Source of the DNA: an uncultured Clostridium sp.
Lineage (GTDB): Bacteria > Bacillota > Clostridia > Lachnospirales > Lachnospiraceae
Assembly: GCA_900547035.1 (NCBI GenBank)
Contig: URFM01000039.1
Location: 1 to 35,131, forward strand
DNA: 35,131 bases
Direction: 5' to 3'
How positions within the stretch are numbered: position 1 is the first letter of the stretch; each line of letters starts with the position of its first letter. Shown piece by piece: positions 23,680 through 32,346 of the stretch. Below the pieces are notes generated by a model. That model worked only from the letters and a program-made list of their open reading frames with translations. It searched no databases and was not told where the DNA came from. The position numbers and the translations under genes were made by a program.

Positions 23680-24693
23680 ATGAGTGAAGAGAAGAAAAAT
23701 GCACTAGAGATAAATGATCTGGTGGTAGAGTATCGAACCAGAGACAGCGTAGTTCATGCAGTCAATGGGATCCGTCTCTCCATCGAACAGGGAAAGGCTT
23801 TGGGATTGGTAGGAGAAACCGGAGCGGGGAAAACTACAACTGGGCTGGCTGTTTTGGGACTTGTTCCAAATCCGCCCGGCATTGTAACCGAGGGTTCTAT
23901 TTTCTTAAATGGGCGGGATGTTCTGAAAATGGACCACAAGCAGCTTCGGAAAATTCGAGGAAAGGAAGTTTCAATGATTTTCCAGGATCCAATGACCTCC
24001 TTAAACCCGATTTTGCCTGTGAACGAGCAGATTGCTGAGGTGATCCGGGCACACAACAGGAAGCTGAAACACAAGGACGCTATGGAGAGAGCAGGTGAGA
24101 TGCTGGAATTAGTGGGGATCCCTAAAAACCGTGGCGGAGAATATCCTCATCAGTTTTCCGGTGGAATGAAGCAGCGTGTGGTGATTGCAATTGCTCTTGC
24201 CTGCCGACCGGATGTGCTGATTGCTGACGAGCCTACGACAGCTTTGGACGTAACAATTCAGGCTCAAGTACTAGAAATGATGCGCAGTTTAAAACAAAAA
24301 TACAATACATCCTTACTGATGATTACTCACGATTTGGGAATTGTTGCGGAAATTTGCGATGAGGTGGCAGTGGTTTATGCTGGCAGAATTGTGGAGAAAG
24401 GGACATTGGAAGATGTTTTTGACCATACCAGACATCCTTATACTCAGGGATTATTCCGTTCGCTGCCTAATATGGAAGATCGAACTGCACGGTTAAAGCC
24501 TATCAAAGGCCTTATGCCGGACCCAAGCAATCTCCCGGAAGGCTGTGCTTTCTGCCCGCGCTGCAATTATGCAACAGAGCGCTGTCAGAAAGAAAAGCCT
24601 AAGGCAGTGTGGAGAAATGAACACCACTATGTGGAATGCCATTTATATGACGAAGAAAATATTAAAAGCGGGGAGGTATTGAATTATGAGTAA
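23680..24693 (+). CDS. Dipeptide-type ABC transporter ATPase (DppD-like)
   Basis: This 337-residue ATPase has Walker [10 protein letters not shown], the Q-loop region [12 protein letters not shown], the signature FSGGMKQR, Walker [13 protein letters not shown] and the switch histidine in ITHDLGIV. The C-terminal domain has the CxFxPRC-type cysteine cluster ([14 protein letters not shown]), which in this family can bind an iron-sulfur cluster, and [11 protein letters not shown]. All motifs are intact. The last 8 bases overlap the next gene. Confidence 0.94.
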   Translation: MSEEKKNALEINDLVVEYRTRDSVVHAVNGIRLSIEQGKALGLVGETGAGKTTTGLAVLGLVPNPPGIVTEGSIFLNGRDVLKMDHKQLRKIRGKEVSMIFQDPMTSLNPILPVNEQIAEVIRAHNRKLKHKDAMERAGEMLELVGIPKNRGGEYPHQFSGGMKQRVVIAIALACRPDVLIADEPTTALDVTIQAQVLEMMRSLKQKYNTSLLMITHDLGIVAEICDEVAVVYAGRIVEKGTLEDVFDHTRHPYTQGLFRSLPNMEDRTARLKPIKGLMPDPSNLPEGCAFCPRCNYATERCQKEKPKAVWRNEHHYVECHLYDEENIKSGEVLNYE

Positions 24694-25636
24694 ACCTCTT
24701 TTGCAGGTAGAAAACTTGAAAAAATATTTCCGTACCAAGTCAGGAATACTTCATGCGGTAGATGATGTAAGTTTCACAATTGATGAAGGAAAAACCTTGG
24801 GAGTGGTAGGGGAATCCGGATGTGGAAAGTCTACCACAGGCCGGGCAATTTTAAGGCTGACAGAACCTACATCAGGAAAGATTACATTCGATGGAGTAGA
24901 TGTGAATGCTTTAAACAGTGAGGAACTTCGAAAAATGCGCACCAGAATGCAGATCATTTTTCAGGATCCATTTTCCTCGCTGAACCCCAGAATGACGGTA
25001 AGTCAGGCCATTGAAGAACCGATTCGGCTGCATGGGATCATTGAGAATAAAGCAGAACGTCAAAAACGGGTATTAGAGCTTATGGAGACAGTGGGACTGG
25101 CATCACGGCTGTATAATACATACCCTCATGAACTGGATGGAGGCCGTAGACAAAGGATTGGTATTGCAAGAGCGCTAGCGGTAAATCCGAAATTTATTGT
25201 TTGCGACGAGCCGGTTTCCGCACTGGATGTTTCTATTCAGGCACAGATTTTGAATCTGATGGAAGATCTTCAGGATGAACTGGGATTGACGTATATGTTT
25301 ATTACCCATGATTTGTCCGTTGTTTACCACTTTTCCGATGATATCGCGGTAATGTATCTGGGAAAAATGATTGAAAAAGCATCTTCGGATAAGCTGTTTG
25401 CCCATCCGGCCCATCCCTATACCCAGGCACTTTTATCAGCGATACCGGTTCCAAGCCTTCATAACCGCAGAGAACGGATAATTATGAAAGGGGAAATTAC
25501 ATCTCCTATTGATCCGCCTAAGGCATGCCGATTTGCGGCACGATGCCAGTATGCAACGGAACGGTGTTTTAAGGAGGAGCCGGAGTTTAAAGAAATTGAG
25601 CCGGGACATTTTGCCGCATGTTTTCTTTGTGAATAA
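24686..25636 (+). CDS. Dipeptide-type ABC transporter ATPase (DppF-like) with unusual signature
   Basis: This second ATPase has 316 residues. Walker [10 protein letters not shown] is at residues 42-50, [12 protein letters not shown] follows, and Walker [12 protein letters not shown] is at about 171-181. The ABC signature reads LDGGRRQR (about 150-157) instead of the usual LSGGQRQR, so the Ser and Gln that contact ATP in the dimer are replaced. The remaining motifs look normal, including [14 protein letters not shown] near the C-terminus. With DppD-like carrying a canonical signature, the pair may have one consensus and one degenerate nucleotide site. ATG 24686 follows GGGAGG. Confidence 0.93.
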   Translation: MSKPLLQVENLKKYFRTKSGILHAVDDVSFTIDEGKTLGVVGESGCGKSTTGRAILRLTEPTSGKITFDGVDVNALNSEELRKMRTRMQIIFQDPFSSLNPRMTVSQAIEEPIRLHGIIENKAERQKRVLELMETVGLASRLYNTYPHELDGGRRQRIGIARALAVNPKFIVCDEPVSALDVSIQAQILNLMEDLQDELGLTYMFITHDLSVVYHFSDDIAVMYLGKMIEKASSDKLFAHPAHPYTQALLSAIPVPSLHNRRERIIMKGEITSPIDPPKACRFAARCQYATERCFKEEPEFKEIEPGHFAACFLCE

Positions 25637-25659
25637 CGGAGCATAGAAGGAGGAGAACG

Positions 25660-26571
25660 ATGAATACGATCGGTGAAATTGGAGAGCAAAATCAGCAGGA
25701 TTTTTTGAGCCTGATGTATTTATATGTGGGGAAGGAAATGCTGGAAACTTGTGGCCGGGAGGCGGAGAGGGCCATTCGCCGTGCGGTCCATGAGACTGGC
25801 AAAAGAGAGGGAGAGTCTCTGCGTGAACAGTATGAGAAGGCGGGAATAAAGACAAATCTTAAAACATTGTATCAAGGAACGCCGATGTGTACCTGTGACC
25901 CACGTTTGAGAATAAAGGTAACTGCTCAGACGGAACAGATGCGCCTGTGGGAGGTATATACCTGCCCTATGGCCAGTTTGTGGCTGGACCAGGATGGGGC
26001 ATATATTGGAAACTGTTACTGCGAAGAGCAGCAACATGGACTGATTATGGGATTTACCAAAGGAAAAGGACAGCTGAATTTAACGAAAAAACTGACCTGC
26101 CACCGTACGAATGGCTGCCGTGCGGACAATTACTGTCGCTTTTCTTCCTACTACCGGGCAGCAAATGTCAACGAAGAGGAACGCCAAAAGAGTTTTTCCG
26201 GTTCGGAATTGAAAGAGGCGGAGAAGGACATCAGCAAGCCGGATGTGAAGACGTATTTGAAAAAGCAGTGTATCCGCCTTTATTGCGCCCTTTATGAGGA
26301 AGCGTACAGTCAGTTTGGTCAGGAAGGGATTTGCGCAGTATCGTTGGGCTTAAAAAAGCTTTGTATAGAAACAAAAAAATTGCTGAGCTATCATGCGGAT
26401 GCGACTCTTAGAGTATGCGATCTCCAGTTCCTAAGTGAAAATCTTCCATTTTCTTTGAATCCTTCAGAGGACTCTTGCTGGGAAGAATGTAAAAATCCAG
26501 AAGCCGCAAAATTATTTGAGCTTCATGTTATAGAACCCTTGAGAAAATGTTTCTTGAGGGGACAGGACTGA
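25660..26571 (+). CDS. ATC hydrolase-like protein (PF14196-like), copy 1
   Basis: This 303-residue cytoplasmic-looking protein resembles L-2-amino-thiazoline-4-carboxylate hydrolases. I base this on the motif order TCPMASLW (Cys102), CYCEE (Cys119, Cys121) and a later NGCRADNYCRF (Cys153, Cys159), with an N-terminal helical region holding AIRRAVHETGKREGE. The C-terminal half (about 185-300) repeats the helical pattern of the N-terminal half but lacks the cysteine motifs. It is paralogous to the next gene. In Pseudomonas the homologous activity opens the thiazoline ring to carbamoyl-cysteine; here the reaction is inferred only. AGGAGG precedes ATG 25660. Confidence in the family is moderate, in the substrate low. 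Confidence 0.6.
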   Translation: MNTIGEIGEQNQQDFLSLMYLYVGKEMLETCGREAERAIRRAVHETGKREGESLREQYEKAGIKTNLKTLYQGTPMCTCDPRLRIKVTAQTEQMRLWEVYTCPMASLWLDQDGAYIGNCYCEEQQHGLIMGFTKGKGQLNLTKKLTCHRTNGCRADNYCRFSSYYRAANVNEEERQKSFSGSELKEAEKDISKPDVKTYLKKQCIRLYCALYEEAYSQFGQEGICAVSLGLKKLCIETKKLLSYHADATLRVCDLQFLSENLPFSLNPSEDSCWEECKNPEAAKLFELHVIEPLRKCFLRGQD

Positions 26572-26589
26572 GAGGGGAGGAAAAAGGAG

Positions 26590-27483
26590 ATGTATACAGA
26601 ACAAGAAAAATGTACAATGAATTGGGCGGACAGCTATACATTGCTTTATGGTTTTATTGCGAAACGGATTATTGAAAACTGCGGCCTGGAAGGTGAGGCG
26701 GCTGTAAGAGAGGCAACTCGCCAGTTTGGATATGACCGGGCGGAAACCACACGGCAAAAACATCTGTCTGTAGGGGCTAAAATTAATATGCTGAATCTTT
26801 TTACCCTCTACCATGACCTCCCTGGTGATCCGAGATTTCGAAGAGAGCTGCAGGAAATTAATCCTCAGGAGAGAGTTTCCCATACTCTTGTATGCCCGAT
26901 GGCAGATATTTGGAAAGAGTACGGACAAATGGCCATTGGACGAATTTACTGTGAGGAGTTTCATCCAGCCTGTTATAATCACTATGCGTTCGATCAAACC
27001 AGGGTTAATCTTTCCAAGACTTTGACCCAGGAAGGTGATGAATACTGCGATTTTAATGTGATTCTTCGTCCGGAGCAAATGGATCCTGAATTGAGAAAGC
27101 TATGTTTTGCTGAATATGATCCGGAATATGTGGAACCTGAATTCCCTTGTGAAAAAGAAGATGGAAAAAGAGGATTTGCGGTTTTGTCTATTAAGCTTTA
27201 CTACTACTTGCTGAAGTACGCTGTAAAAGATTTGGGGGAAGATGGAAAAAATGCTGTGCGGCAGGGACTGAAGGAATTTGCGGACGCAATTTGCGATTTA
27301 TTTGTAAAACGGGCAGAGAAGGATGGCAGAAAAGTGGATGAAACTTATTTGCAGGATAATTTTCCGCTGGCGTTGGAGGCGAAAACAGAGCAGAAGCTGT
27401 GGAAAAATTATATGGAATATTCTTCGATGGAAGAGTATGAAAGATGGTTTGTCAATCCACTGAAGGAGGGACTGGGGCTGTAA
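26590..27483 (+). CDS. ATC hydrolase-like protein (PF14196-like), copy 2
   Basis: This 297-residue paralogue of the preceding gene shares VCPMADIW (Cys102), IYCEEFHPACYN (Cys121), NLSKTLTQEGDEYCDF (Cys153) and the N-terminal NCGLEGEAAVREATRQFG. Cys102, Cys121 and Cys153 fall at or near the same positions as in copy 1. Copy 1 has additional cysteines. The two are clearly diverged, so duplication is not recent, and they may form a heteromer. ATG 26590 has GGAGG and lies 18 bases after copy 1. The C-terminal half again resembles the N-terminal half without cysteines. Confidence 0.6.
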   Translation: MYTEQEKCTMNWADSYTLLYGFIAKRIIENCGLEGEAAVREATRQFGYDRAETTRQKHLSVGAKINMLNLFTLYHDLPGDPRFRRELQEINPQERVSHTLVCPMADIWKEYGQMAIGRIYCEEFHPACYNHYAFDQTRVNLSKTLTQEGDEYCDFNVILRPEQMDPELRKLCFAEYDPEYVEPEFPCEKEDGKRGFAVLSIKLYYYLLKYAVKDLGEDGKNAVRQGLKEFADAICDLFVKRAEKDGRKVDETYLQDNFPLALEAKTEQKLWKNYMEYSSMEEYERWFVNPLKEGLGL

Positions 27484-27509
27484 ACAGCTTAAAGCGGAGG
27501 AAATTGCAT

Positions 27510-28634
27510 ATGGAGGGCATAAAACGGAATATATTGGAGCTGACAAAAACACTGATTGAAATGCGGGGAGACTGCGGAGAAAGAGCCAACTGTTCGGCGG
27601 AGTACGTCTTTCAGTATTTAAAAGACCATGGTCTGAAACCAGAAATTTTGGAAAATCAGGGCCATAAGATGATATCTTGCCGGGTAGAGCGAGGGGAACG
27701 ATGCCTGATTTTGAATGGTCATTTGGATGTGGTGGCTGGCCGGGAAGAACAGTATAAAATACGGATCGAGGAGGACCGTCTCTACGGAAGAGGCAGTTAT
27801 GATATGTTGGGATCCTGTGCGGTCATGATCTGCTTTGCCTGTTGGTATGCTCGTTATGGAGATGGGGCATCCCTTTGGCTTACATTATCGACTACAGAAG
27901 AAACACAGGGGGAGATTTGTACTGGCTATTTGACGGATCATGGAGTGACCGGAGAATTTGCAATCTGTGGTGAGCCTACCAACCTTCAGATCTCAGTCAT
28001 GTCCAAAGGGGTCCTGCGTCTGAGCGGTATAATGCATGGGAAAGCAGCTCATTCCAGCCGCCCGTGGCTGGGGGATAATGCATTAATCAGAATTTACCGC
28101 TTCTATGAAAATATTTTAAAGCTCCCATTTGCAATCCGCCGAAATGCGTATTTTAACGGAGCTTCCATTAATCTGTCAAAGGTCTGCGGCGGAGTAGTGA
28201 TGAATCAGGTTCCGGAACGGGCGGAATTTGTGATAGATATTCGATACCTTCCGGGAGATGATCCGGAGGCCATTACAAAGGAAATTTGCACCTTGGATTC
28301 ACAGGTGGAACTGACCAGTTGCTCTGTTCTGCCGGCAGTAGAAGTGATGGAAGATAATTGCTGGCTCAACGTATTAAAAAAATCTGTAACGGCTGCTCTC
28401 GGGGAGCCGTGTCATTTGATGGCCCAGCATGGAGCCGCTGATACTGTTTTCTTTCAAAATCACGGAATTCCGTCTGTGGAGTTCGGTCTCTGCGGTGCAG
28501 GACATCATGGACCGGAGGAGTATGTGGAAATCTCTTCAATGGCCCGATTTTTTCAGTGCTTGAAAGAGATGGCGGAAAGGATGGAACGATGGGATGAAGC
28601 TGGATCTGATATTGGAAAACAGCAGAATAATTGA
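27510..28634 (+). CDS. M20-family metallo-amidohydrolase (ArgE/DapE/carbamoylase group)
   Basis: This 374-residue enzyme starts at ATG 27510 with GGAGG; the extension to 27444 overlaps the previous gene and is rejected. It is a two-zinc peptidase-fold hydrolase: His71 and Asp73 in NGHLDVV, Asp98 in GRGSYDM, Glu130/131 in STTEETQGE, Glu155 in CGEPTN and His332/333 in GAGHHGPEE. The dimerisation domain begins near 165 with KGVLRLSGIMHGKAAHSS. Members remove acyl, carbamoyl or peptide groups from amino acids. Next to ATC hydrolase-like genes, a carbamoyl-cysteine amidohydrolase role is conceivable but unproven. Its end overlaps the deacylase gene by 41 bases. Confidence 0.87.
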   Translation: MEGIKRNILELTKTLIEMRGDCGERANCSAEYVFQYLKDHGLKPEILENQGHKMISCRVERGERCLILNGHLDVVAGREEQYKIRIEEDRLYGRGSYDMLGSCAVMICFACWYARYGDGASLWLTLSTTEETQGEICTGYLTDHGVTGEFAICGEPTNLQISVMSKGVLRLSGIMHGKAAHSSRPWLGDNALIRIYRFYENILKLPFAIRRNAYFNGASINLSKVCGGVVMNQVPERAEFVIDIRYLPGDDPEAITKEICTLDSQVELTSCSVLPAVEVMEDNCWLNVLKKSVTAALGEPCHLMAQHGAADTVFFQNHGIPSVEFGLCGAGHHGPEEYVEISSMARFFQCLKEMAERMERWDEAGSDIGKQQNN

Positions 28635-30189
28635 CGGAACAGGACGCCCGGCATACATTGGAGATGTGGGGATTTACAATGGGATGATCGTTGAAATCGG
28701 AACATTAAAGAACATGGAGGCGGAGGAAAGAATTGATATAAATGGAGACGTTTTGTGTCCTGGACTTGTAGACTCACACTGTCATACAGATATGTATGCG
28801 GAACAGTTTCCGGAAGCTTTGGGAAAAATAATGCAGGGCGTGACAACAGATGTATGCGGCCTTTGCGGGGATAGTCCGGCTCCGGTGGGAAATGGGCATT
28901 TGGAGGAATTTCAGGCCCATCAGACTTATGGGCTGCCTGGGGCCCGCCCGTTTAGACCACTGTCCTTTAAAGAATATGGACAAATAATGGCGGAAGGAAC
29001 ATCGACCAATATGGCCCTTTTTGTCGGAAATGCTAATTTGCGGGTTCATGCCATCGGATATGAAGATCGGCCTGCCAGTCAAAAGGAATTGGATGAGATG
29101 GCGGGTATGTTAAAAGAAAGCATGGGAGAAGGGGCATTTGGACTTTCTACCGGACTTACATACGTTCCAAGCGGATTTTCCAGAGAGGAGGAACTTGCAG
29201 AGCTTTGCAAATATTTGGTCCCTTTTGACGGGATTTATAATTCTCATATGAGAAATGAAGGAGACCGGATAGAAGAAGCCATTCGTGAAGTGATTCGTAT
29301 TTTGCAGAAGAGCGGATGCCGGGGACATATTTCCCATCTGAAATTGTCCGGCATAAAGAACCATGGAAAAGCAGAGAAATGCTTGAAGCTGATTGATGAA
29401 GCAAGAAATGATGGGATCGATTTGACATTTGATGTATATCCTTATACTGCAGGTTCCTGCGGCCTGAAAACTCTTTTGCCGCCCTGGATTTTAGAGCGAG
29501 GAATTGAAGCGGATGAACAGGCCATGATGGAGTCAGAAAATCGCAGGGAAATTCAAAGAGGATTGCAAGATGACTCATGGGATAATCTGCTTTTGAACTG
29601 TGGAAAAGATCAGATTATAATATCTTCTGCAGGAGATCAAAAGGAGATCGAAGGAAAAAGCCTGGGACAGATTTGCCGGGAATTAGAAATCGAGGCGGAT
29701 GAAGCATTGATCCGAATTTTAGGTCAGACGCACGGTCAGGCTTCAATGATCTACTATGCCTTGAGTGAAGAGGATTTGCAGACTTTCATGAAACACCCGG
29801 CATGTATGATTGGTACGGATGCCTTCGCAAGGAATTATGATGGCCCTACTGCCACAGGACGTCCTCATCCAAGGAATTACGGAGGGTTTCCACGAATGAT
29901 ACGTACGTATCTGCTGGAAAAAAAGGTATTGGGGTTGGAGGAGGGGATAGCCAGGATGACTTCTCTTCCCTGCCGCTTTTTTGGAATCCATAACAGGGGG
30001 AGGGTTCAAAAGGGCTATGGAGCTGATTTGCTGGTCTTTTCACCAGACAAAATACGGGAAACAGGTACATATATGGAGCCATGGAAAAAACCGGAGGGTA
30101 TTCGGTATGTAATATTAAATGGCGCTATTGCGGTCAAGGAAGGAGAGCCATGTGATTTGAGAAGAGGGAGAGTCCTGAGCAAAAATTGA
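28594..30189 (+). CDS. N-acyl-D-amino-acid deacylase-like amidohydrolase
   Basis: This 531-residue member of the amidohydrolase superfamily has a composite N-terminal domain and a barrel. The metal motif SHCHTD has His62 and His64. The D-aminoacylase signature reads GVTTDVCGLCGDSPAP with the metal-binding Cys at 91. His218 is in SHMRNEGD, His248 in GHISHLK, and Asp409 in GTDAFA, where the family usually has GSDG. GRPHPRNYGGFPR is also characteristic. Family members remove acyl groups from N-acyl-D-amino acids; dipeptidase or hydantoin-like activities also occur. It starts inside the M20 gene, so the two are co-translated. It is the last gene of the importer operon. Confidence 0.85.
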   Translation: MKLDLILENSRIIDGTGRPAYIGDVGIYNGMIVEIGTLKNMEAEERIDINGDVLCPGLVDSHCHTDMYAEQFPEALGKIMQGVTTDVCGLCGDSPAPVGNGHLEEFQAHQTYGLPGARPFRPLSFKEYGQIMAEGTSTNMALFVGNANLRVHAIGYEDRPASQKELDEMAGMLKESMGEGAFGLSTGLTYVPSGFSREEELAELCKYLVPFDGIYNSHMRNEGDRIEEAIREVIRILQKSGCRGHISHLKLSGIKNHGKAEKCLKLIDEARNDGIDLTFDVYPYTAGSCGLKTLLPPWILERGIEADEQAMMESENRREIQRGLQDDSWDNLLLNCGKDQIIISSAGDQKEIEGKSLGQICRELEIEADEALIRILGQTHGQASMIYYALSEEDLQTFMKHPACMIGTDAFARNYDGPTATGRPHPRNYGGFPRMIRTYLLEKKVLGLEEGIARMTSLPCRFFGIHNRGRVQKGYGADLLVFSPDKIRETGTYMEPWKKPEGIRYVILNGAIAVKEGEPCDLRRGRVLSKN

Positions 30190-30211
30190 AAAGGCGGATT
30201 TTATTTTTATC

Positions 30212-30257
30212 AAAAAAGATCCCAATTTTCCATGACTGGAGAAAAGGGATCTTTTTT
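30212..30257. terminator. Bidirectional terminator closing the importer operon and lysR
   Basis: AAAAAAGATCCC (30212-30223) pairs perfectly with GGGATCTTTTTT (30246-30257), and TTTTCC/GGAGAAAA extends the stem inwards. It sits between convergent genes and has A and T runs on both sides. Confidence 0.88.
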
Positions 30258-30295
30258 GATATCATTATCTTCTATGCTATATGAGCGCAAACGGT

Positions 30296-31228
30296 TTAGG
30301 ATTGAAAATATTCGTAAAGCAGACTGATGGTTTCCTGCGCAATCGGAGAAAGCGGAGTATCAGCACGTTTGATCCAGCCGATCTCGGAATGGATCGGGCA
30401 ATCCCTTAAAAGAAGGGTACGGTGGGGATAAGGATAGGTTTGCTGAGCACACTTTGATCTGGGGATATTATAGTCGGAGTTTAGAAAATAAGCATCCGTA
30501 TTAGCTAAAACTTCGTAATTGGCAGCACGGGAGGAAGTAACCATTCTGCTGGCATTGGCAGGAATATGGAGCCGTTCCAAAATATCGGAAAATGGCCCCT
30601 GATCCATATAATCGTAAAGTATAATAGGGTATGGTTCCAAAAGTTCCGGTTGAATTACGTTTTCCGGGTGACGGAAGAGCGGATTTCCGGGACCGACTGT
30701 AACACCTATACTTAATGTAGCAATAGGGAAAAATTGCAGATTCATTGCTTCCTGCTGCTTGGAATATAACTGAATGTAGCAGTTCCATTGGCGCATCAAA
30801 CCAATTTCTGCAGTCCCATTAGCTACCAGGGTCATAACGCGGTTATCGAAACTTTCATACTGGTTAATACGGATTTTTTGGTCCTGATATTTTTTTAAAA
30901 GTTTAGCGCAGATCTCACTGGTAAAATAGAAACCATTTGTTACAAGACTGAAGGTTTGTTCGTAATTACGGCTTCGATTAGAGAGAACACTGTTTAGCTG
31001 ATTGATTTGGAGTTGAATGGGGATGATATAATCCAGAAAGGTTTGTCCAAATGGTGTCAGATCAATTCCTCTGGCTGAGCGGTTGAAAATGGTATCTCCC
31101 AGTTCGGATTCCAGGCTGGAAATGGAGGCGGAAAGGACGGATTGGGAGATAAAAAGATTGGAAGCTGCCTTGTTGATGGAACCGGCGTTTGCCACTTCAA
31201 TCACGTATTTGATTTGATTTAGGGTCAT
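30296..31228 (-). CDS. LysR-type transcriptional regulator
   Basis: This 310-residue regulator has the N-terminal winged helix-turn-helix (residues 1-60, MTLNQIKYVIEVANAGSINK with FISQSVLSASISSLE) and a C-terminal co-inducer domain from about 90. ATG 31228 has GGAAGGAGGAG. It converges on the importer/hydrolase operon and shares its terminator. It is the only regulator of this kind in the window, so it probably responds to the imported substrate and acts at 19984-20038, which lies more than 10 kb away. That assignment is inference. Confidence 0.9.
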   Translation of the reverse strand: MTLNQIKYVIEVANAGSINKAASNLFISQSVLSASISSLESELGDTIFNRSARGIDLTPFGQTFLDYIIPIQLQINQLNSVLSNRSRNYEQTFSLVTNGFYFTSEICAKLLKKYQDQKIRINQYESFDNRVMTLVANGTAEIGLMRQWNCYIQLYSKQQEAMNLQFFPIATLSIGVTVGPGNPLFRHPENVIQPELLEPYPIILYDYMDQGPFSDILERLHIPANASRMVTSSRAANYEVLANTDAYFLNSDYNIPRSKCAQQTYPYPHRTLLLRDCPIHSEIGWIKRADTPLSPIAQETISLLYEYFQS

Positions 31229-31318
31229 AAGGCTCCTCCTTCCTGCGAACTGTTAATCATAAGTTTACCACAAGGAACTCGAAATGAAAATACCCTTGGA
31301 GAAACCCACGTTTCACTC

Positions 31319-31348
31319 TTGATTATTGCAGCCCGTATATGTTATGAT
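31319..31348 (+). promoter_or_regulatory. Promoter of rnz-tsaD-ispD
   Basis: -35 TTGATT (31319-31324) and -10 TATGAT (31343-31348) have an 18-base spacer. The leader to ATG 31431 would be about 75 bases and contains the hairpin at 31377-31397. Confidence 0.55.
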
Positions 31349-31376
31349 TCAGCAGAGAACAAATGCGCTTGAAACG

Positions 31377-31397
31377 AAGCCCCAGGAGGGCTTTTTT
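31377..31397 (+). terminator. Small terminator-like hairpin in the rnz leader
   Basis: AAGCCC (31377-31382) pairs with GGGCTT (31388-31393) around a 5-base loop containing AGGA, followed by a T run to 31397. It is short but has the form of an attenuator. Confidence 0.5.
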
Positions 31398-31430
31398 GGC
31401 GAAAAGAAAAAAGAAAATGAGGAAATATAC

Positions 31431-32342
31431 ATGTTGGATATTTGTTTGCTGGGAACCGGCGGCATGATGCCCCTGCCCTATCGTTGGCTGACCTCTATGA
31501 TGGCTCGCTGCAAGGGAAGCAATCTCTTGATTGACTGCGGGGAGGGAACCCAGATTGCATTAAAAGAAAAGGGGTGGAGTCCGAAGCCCATCGATGTTAT
31601 CTGCTTTACTCACTATCATGCGGATCATATCAGCGGTCTGCCGGGACTCCTTTTGACTATGGGAAATGCGGAACGGACAGAACCTTTGACGATGATTGGA
31701 CCCAAAGGACTGGAACGAGTAGTCGGCGCTCTCAGAACCATTGCGCCGGAATTGCCGTTTTCACTGAAATTTATAGAATTAACAGAGCCGCGTCAGAAGA
31801 TTCAGATGGGTCCCTATTTAATTGATGCGTACCGGGTGAACCATAATGTAATCTGTTATGGCTATGCGATTACTATTCCTAGAGCAGGGCGCTTCGATGT
31901 GGAAAAAGCTAACCGGCAGCAGATTCCCCAGCGTTTTTGGAGCCGCCTGCAAAAGGGGGAGGAAATTGAATTCGAGGGCCGTCTGCTGACACCGGATCTG
32001 GTGCTGGGGGAGGCAAGAAGAGGAATTAAGGTGGCTTATTGTACGGATACAAGGCCGGTTCCGGTGATTGCCGAGTACGCCAAAGAAGCAGATTTGATGA
32101 TTTGTGAAGGGATGTATGGAGAACCGGAAAAGGCTGCGAAAGCGAAAGAGTATAAACATATGACCTTTTACGAGGCTGCCAGACTGGCGAAGGAGGCGGA
32201 CCCGAAGGAAATGTGGCTGACCCATTACAGCCCGTCCTTAAACCGGCCGGAGGAGTATATGGAGCAGGTGCGTGAGATTTTTCCCAGAGCCAAGGCCGCA
32301 AAAGACGGCTGGACGGCGGAGCTGGGTTTTGAGGAGGAATAG
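31431..32342 (+). CDS. rnz: Ribonuclease Z (tRNase Z)
   Basis: This 303-residue metallo-beta-lactamase-fold endonuclease trims the 3' end of tRNA precursors that lack an encoded CCA. The zinc motif HYHADH is at residues 61-66 after [10 protein letters not shown]. The later ligand region ends AYCTDTRPV and the final His is in MWLTHYSP. Length matches the bacterial long form. ATG 31431 follows TGAGGAAA; the extension to 31326 would run through the leader hairpin and is rejected. The tRNA-Ser at 34369 lacks an encoded CCA, so it is a plausible substrate. tsaD starts 5 bases after the stop. Confidence 0.92.
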   Translation: MLDICLLGTGGMMPLPYRWLTSMMARCKGSNLLIDCGEGTQIALKEKGWSPKPIDVICFTHYHADHISGLPGLLLTMGNAERTEPLTMIGPKGLERVVGALRTIAPELPFSLKFIELTEPRQKIQMGPYLIDAYRVNHNVICYGYAITIPRAGRFDVEKANRQQIPQRFWSRLQKGEEIEFEGRLLTPDLVLGEARRGIKVAYCTDTRPVPVIAEYAKEADLMICEGMYGEPEKAAKAKEYKHMTFYEAARLAKEADPKEMWLTHYSPSLNRPEEYMEQVREIFPRAKAAKDGWTAELGFEEE

Positions 32343-32346
32343 GAGA

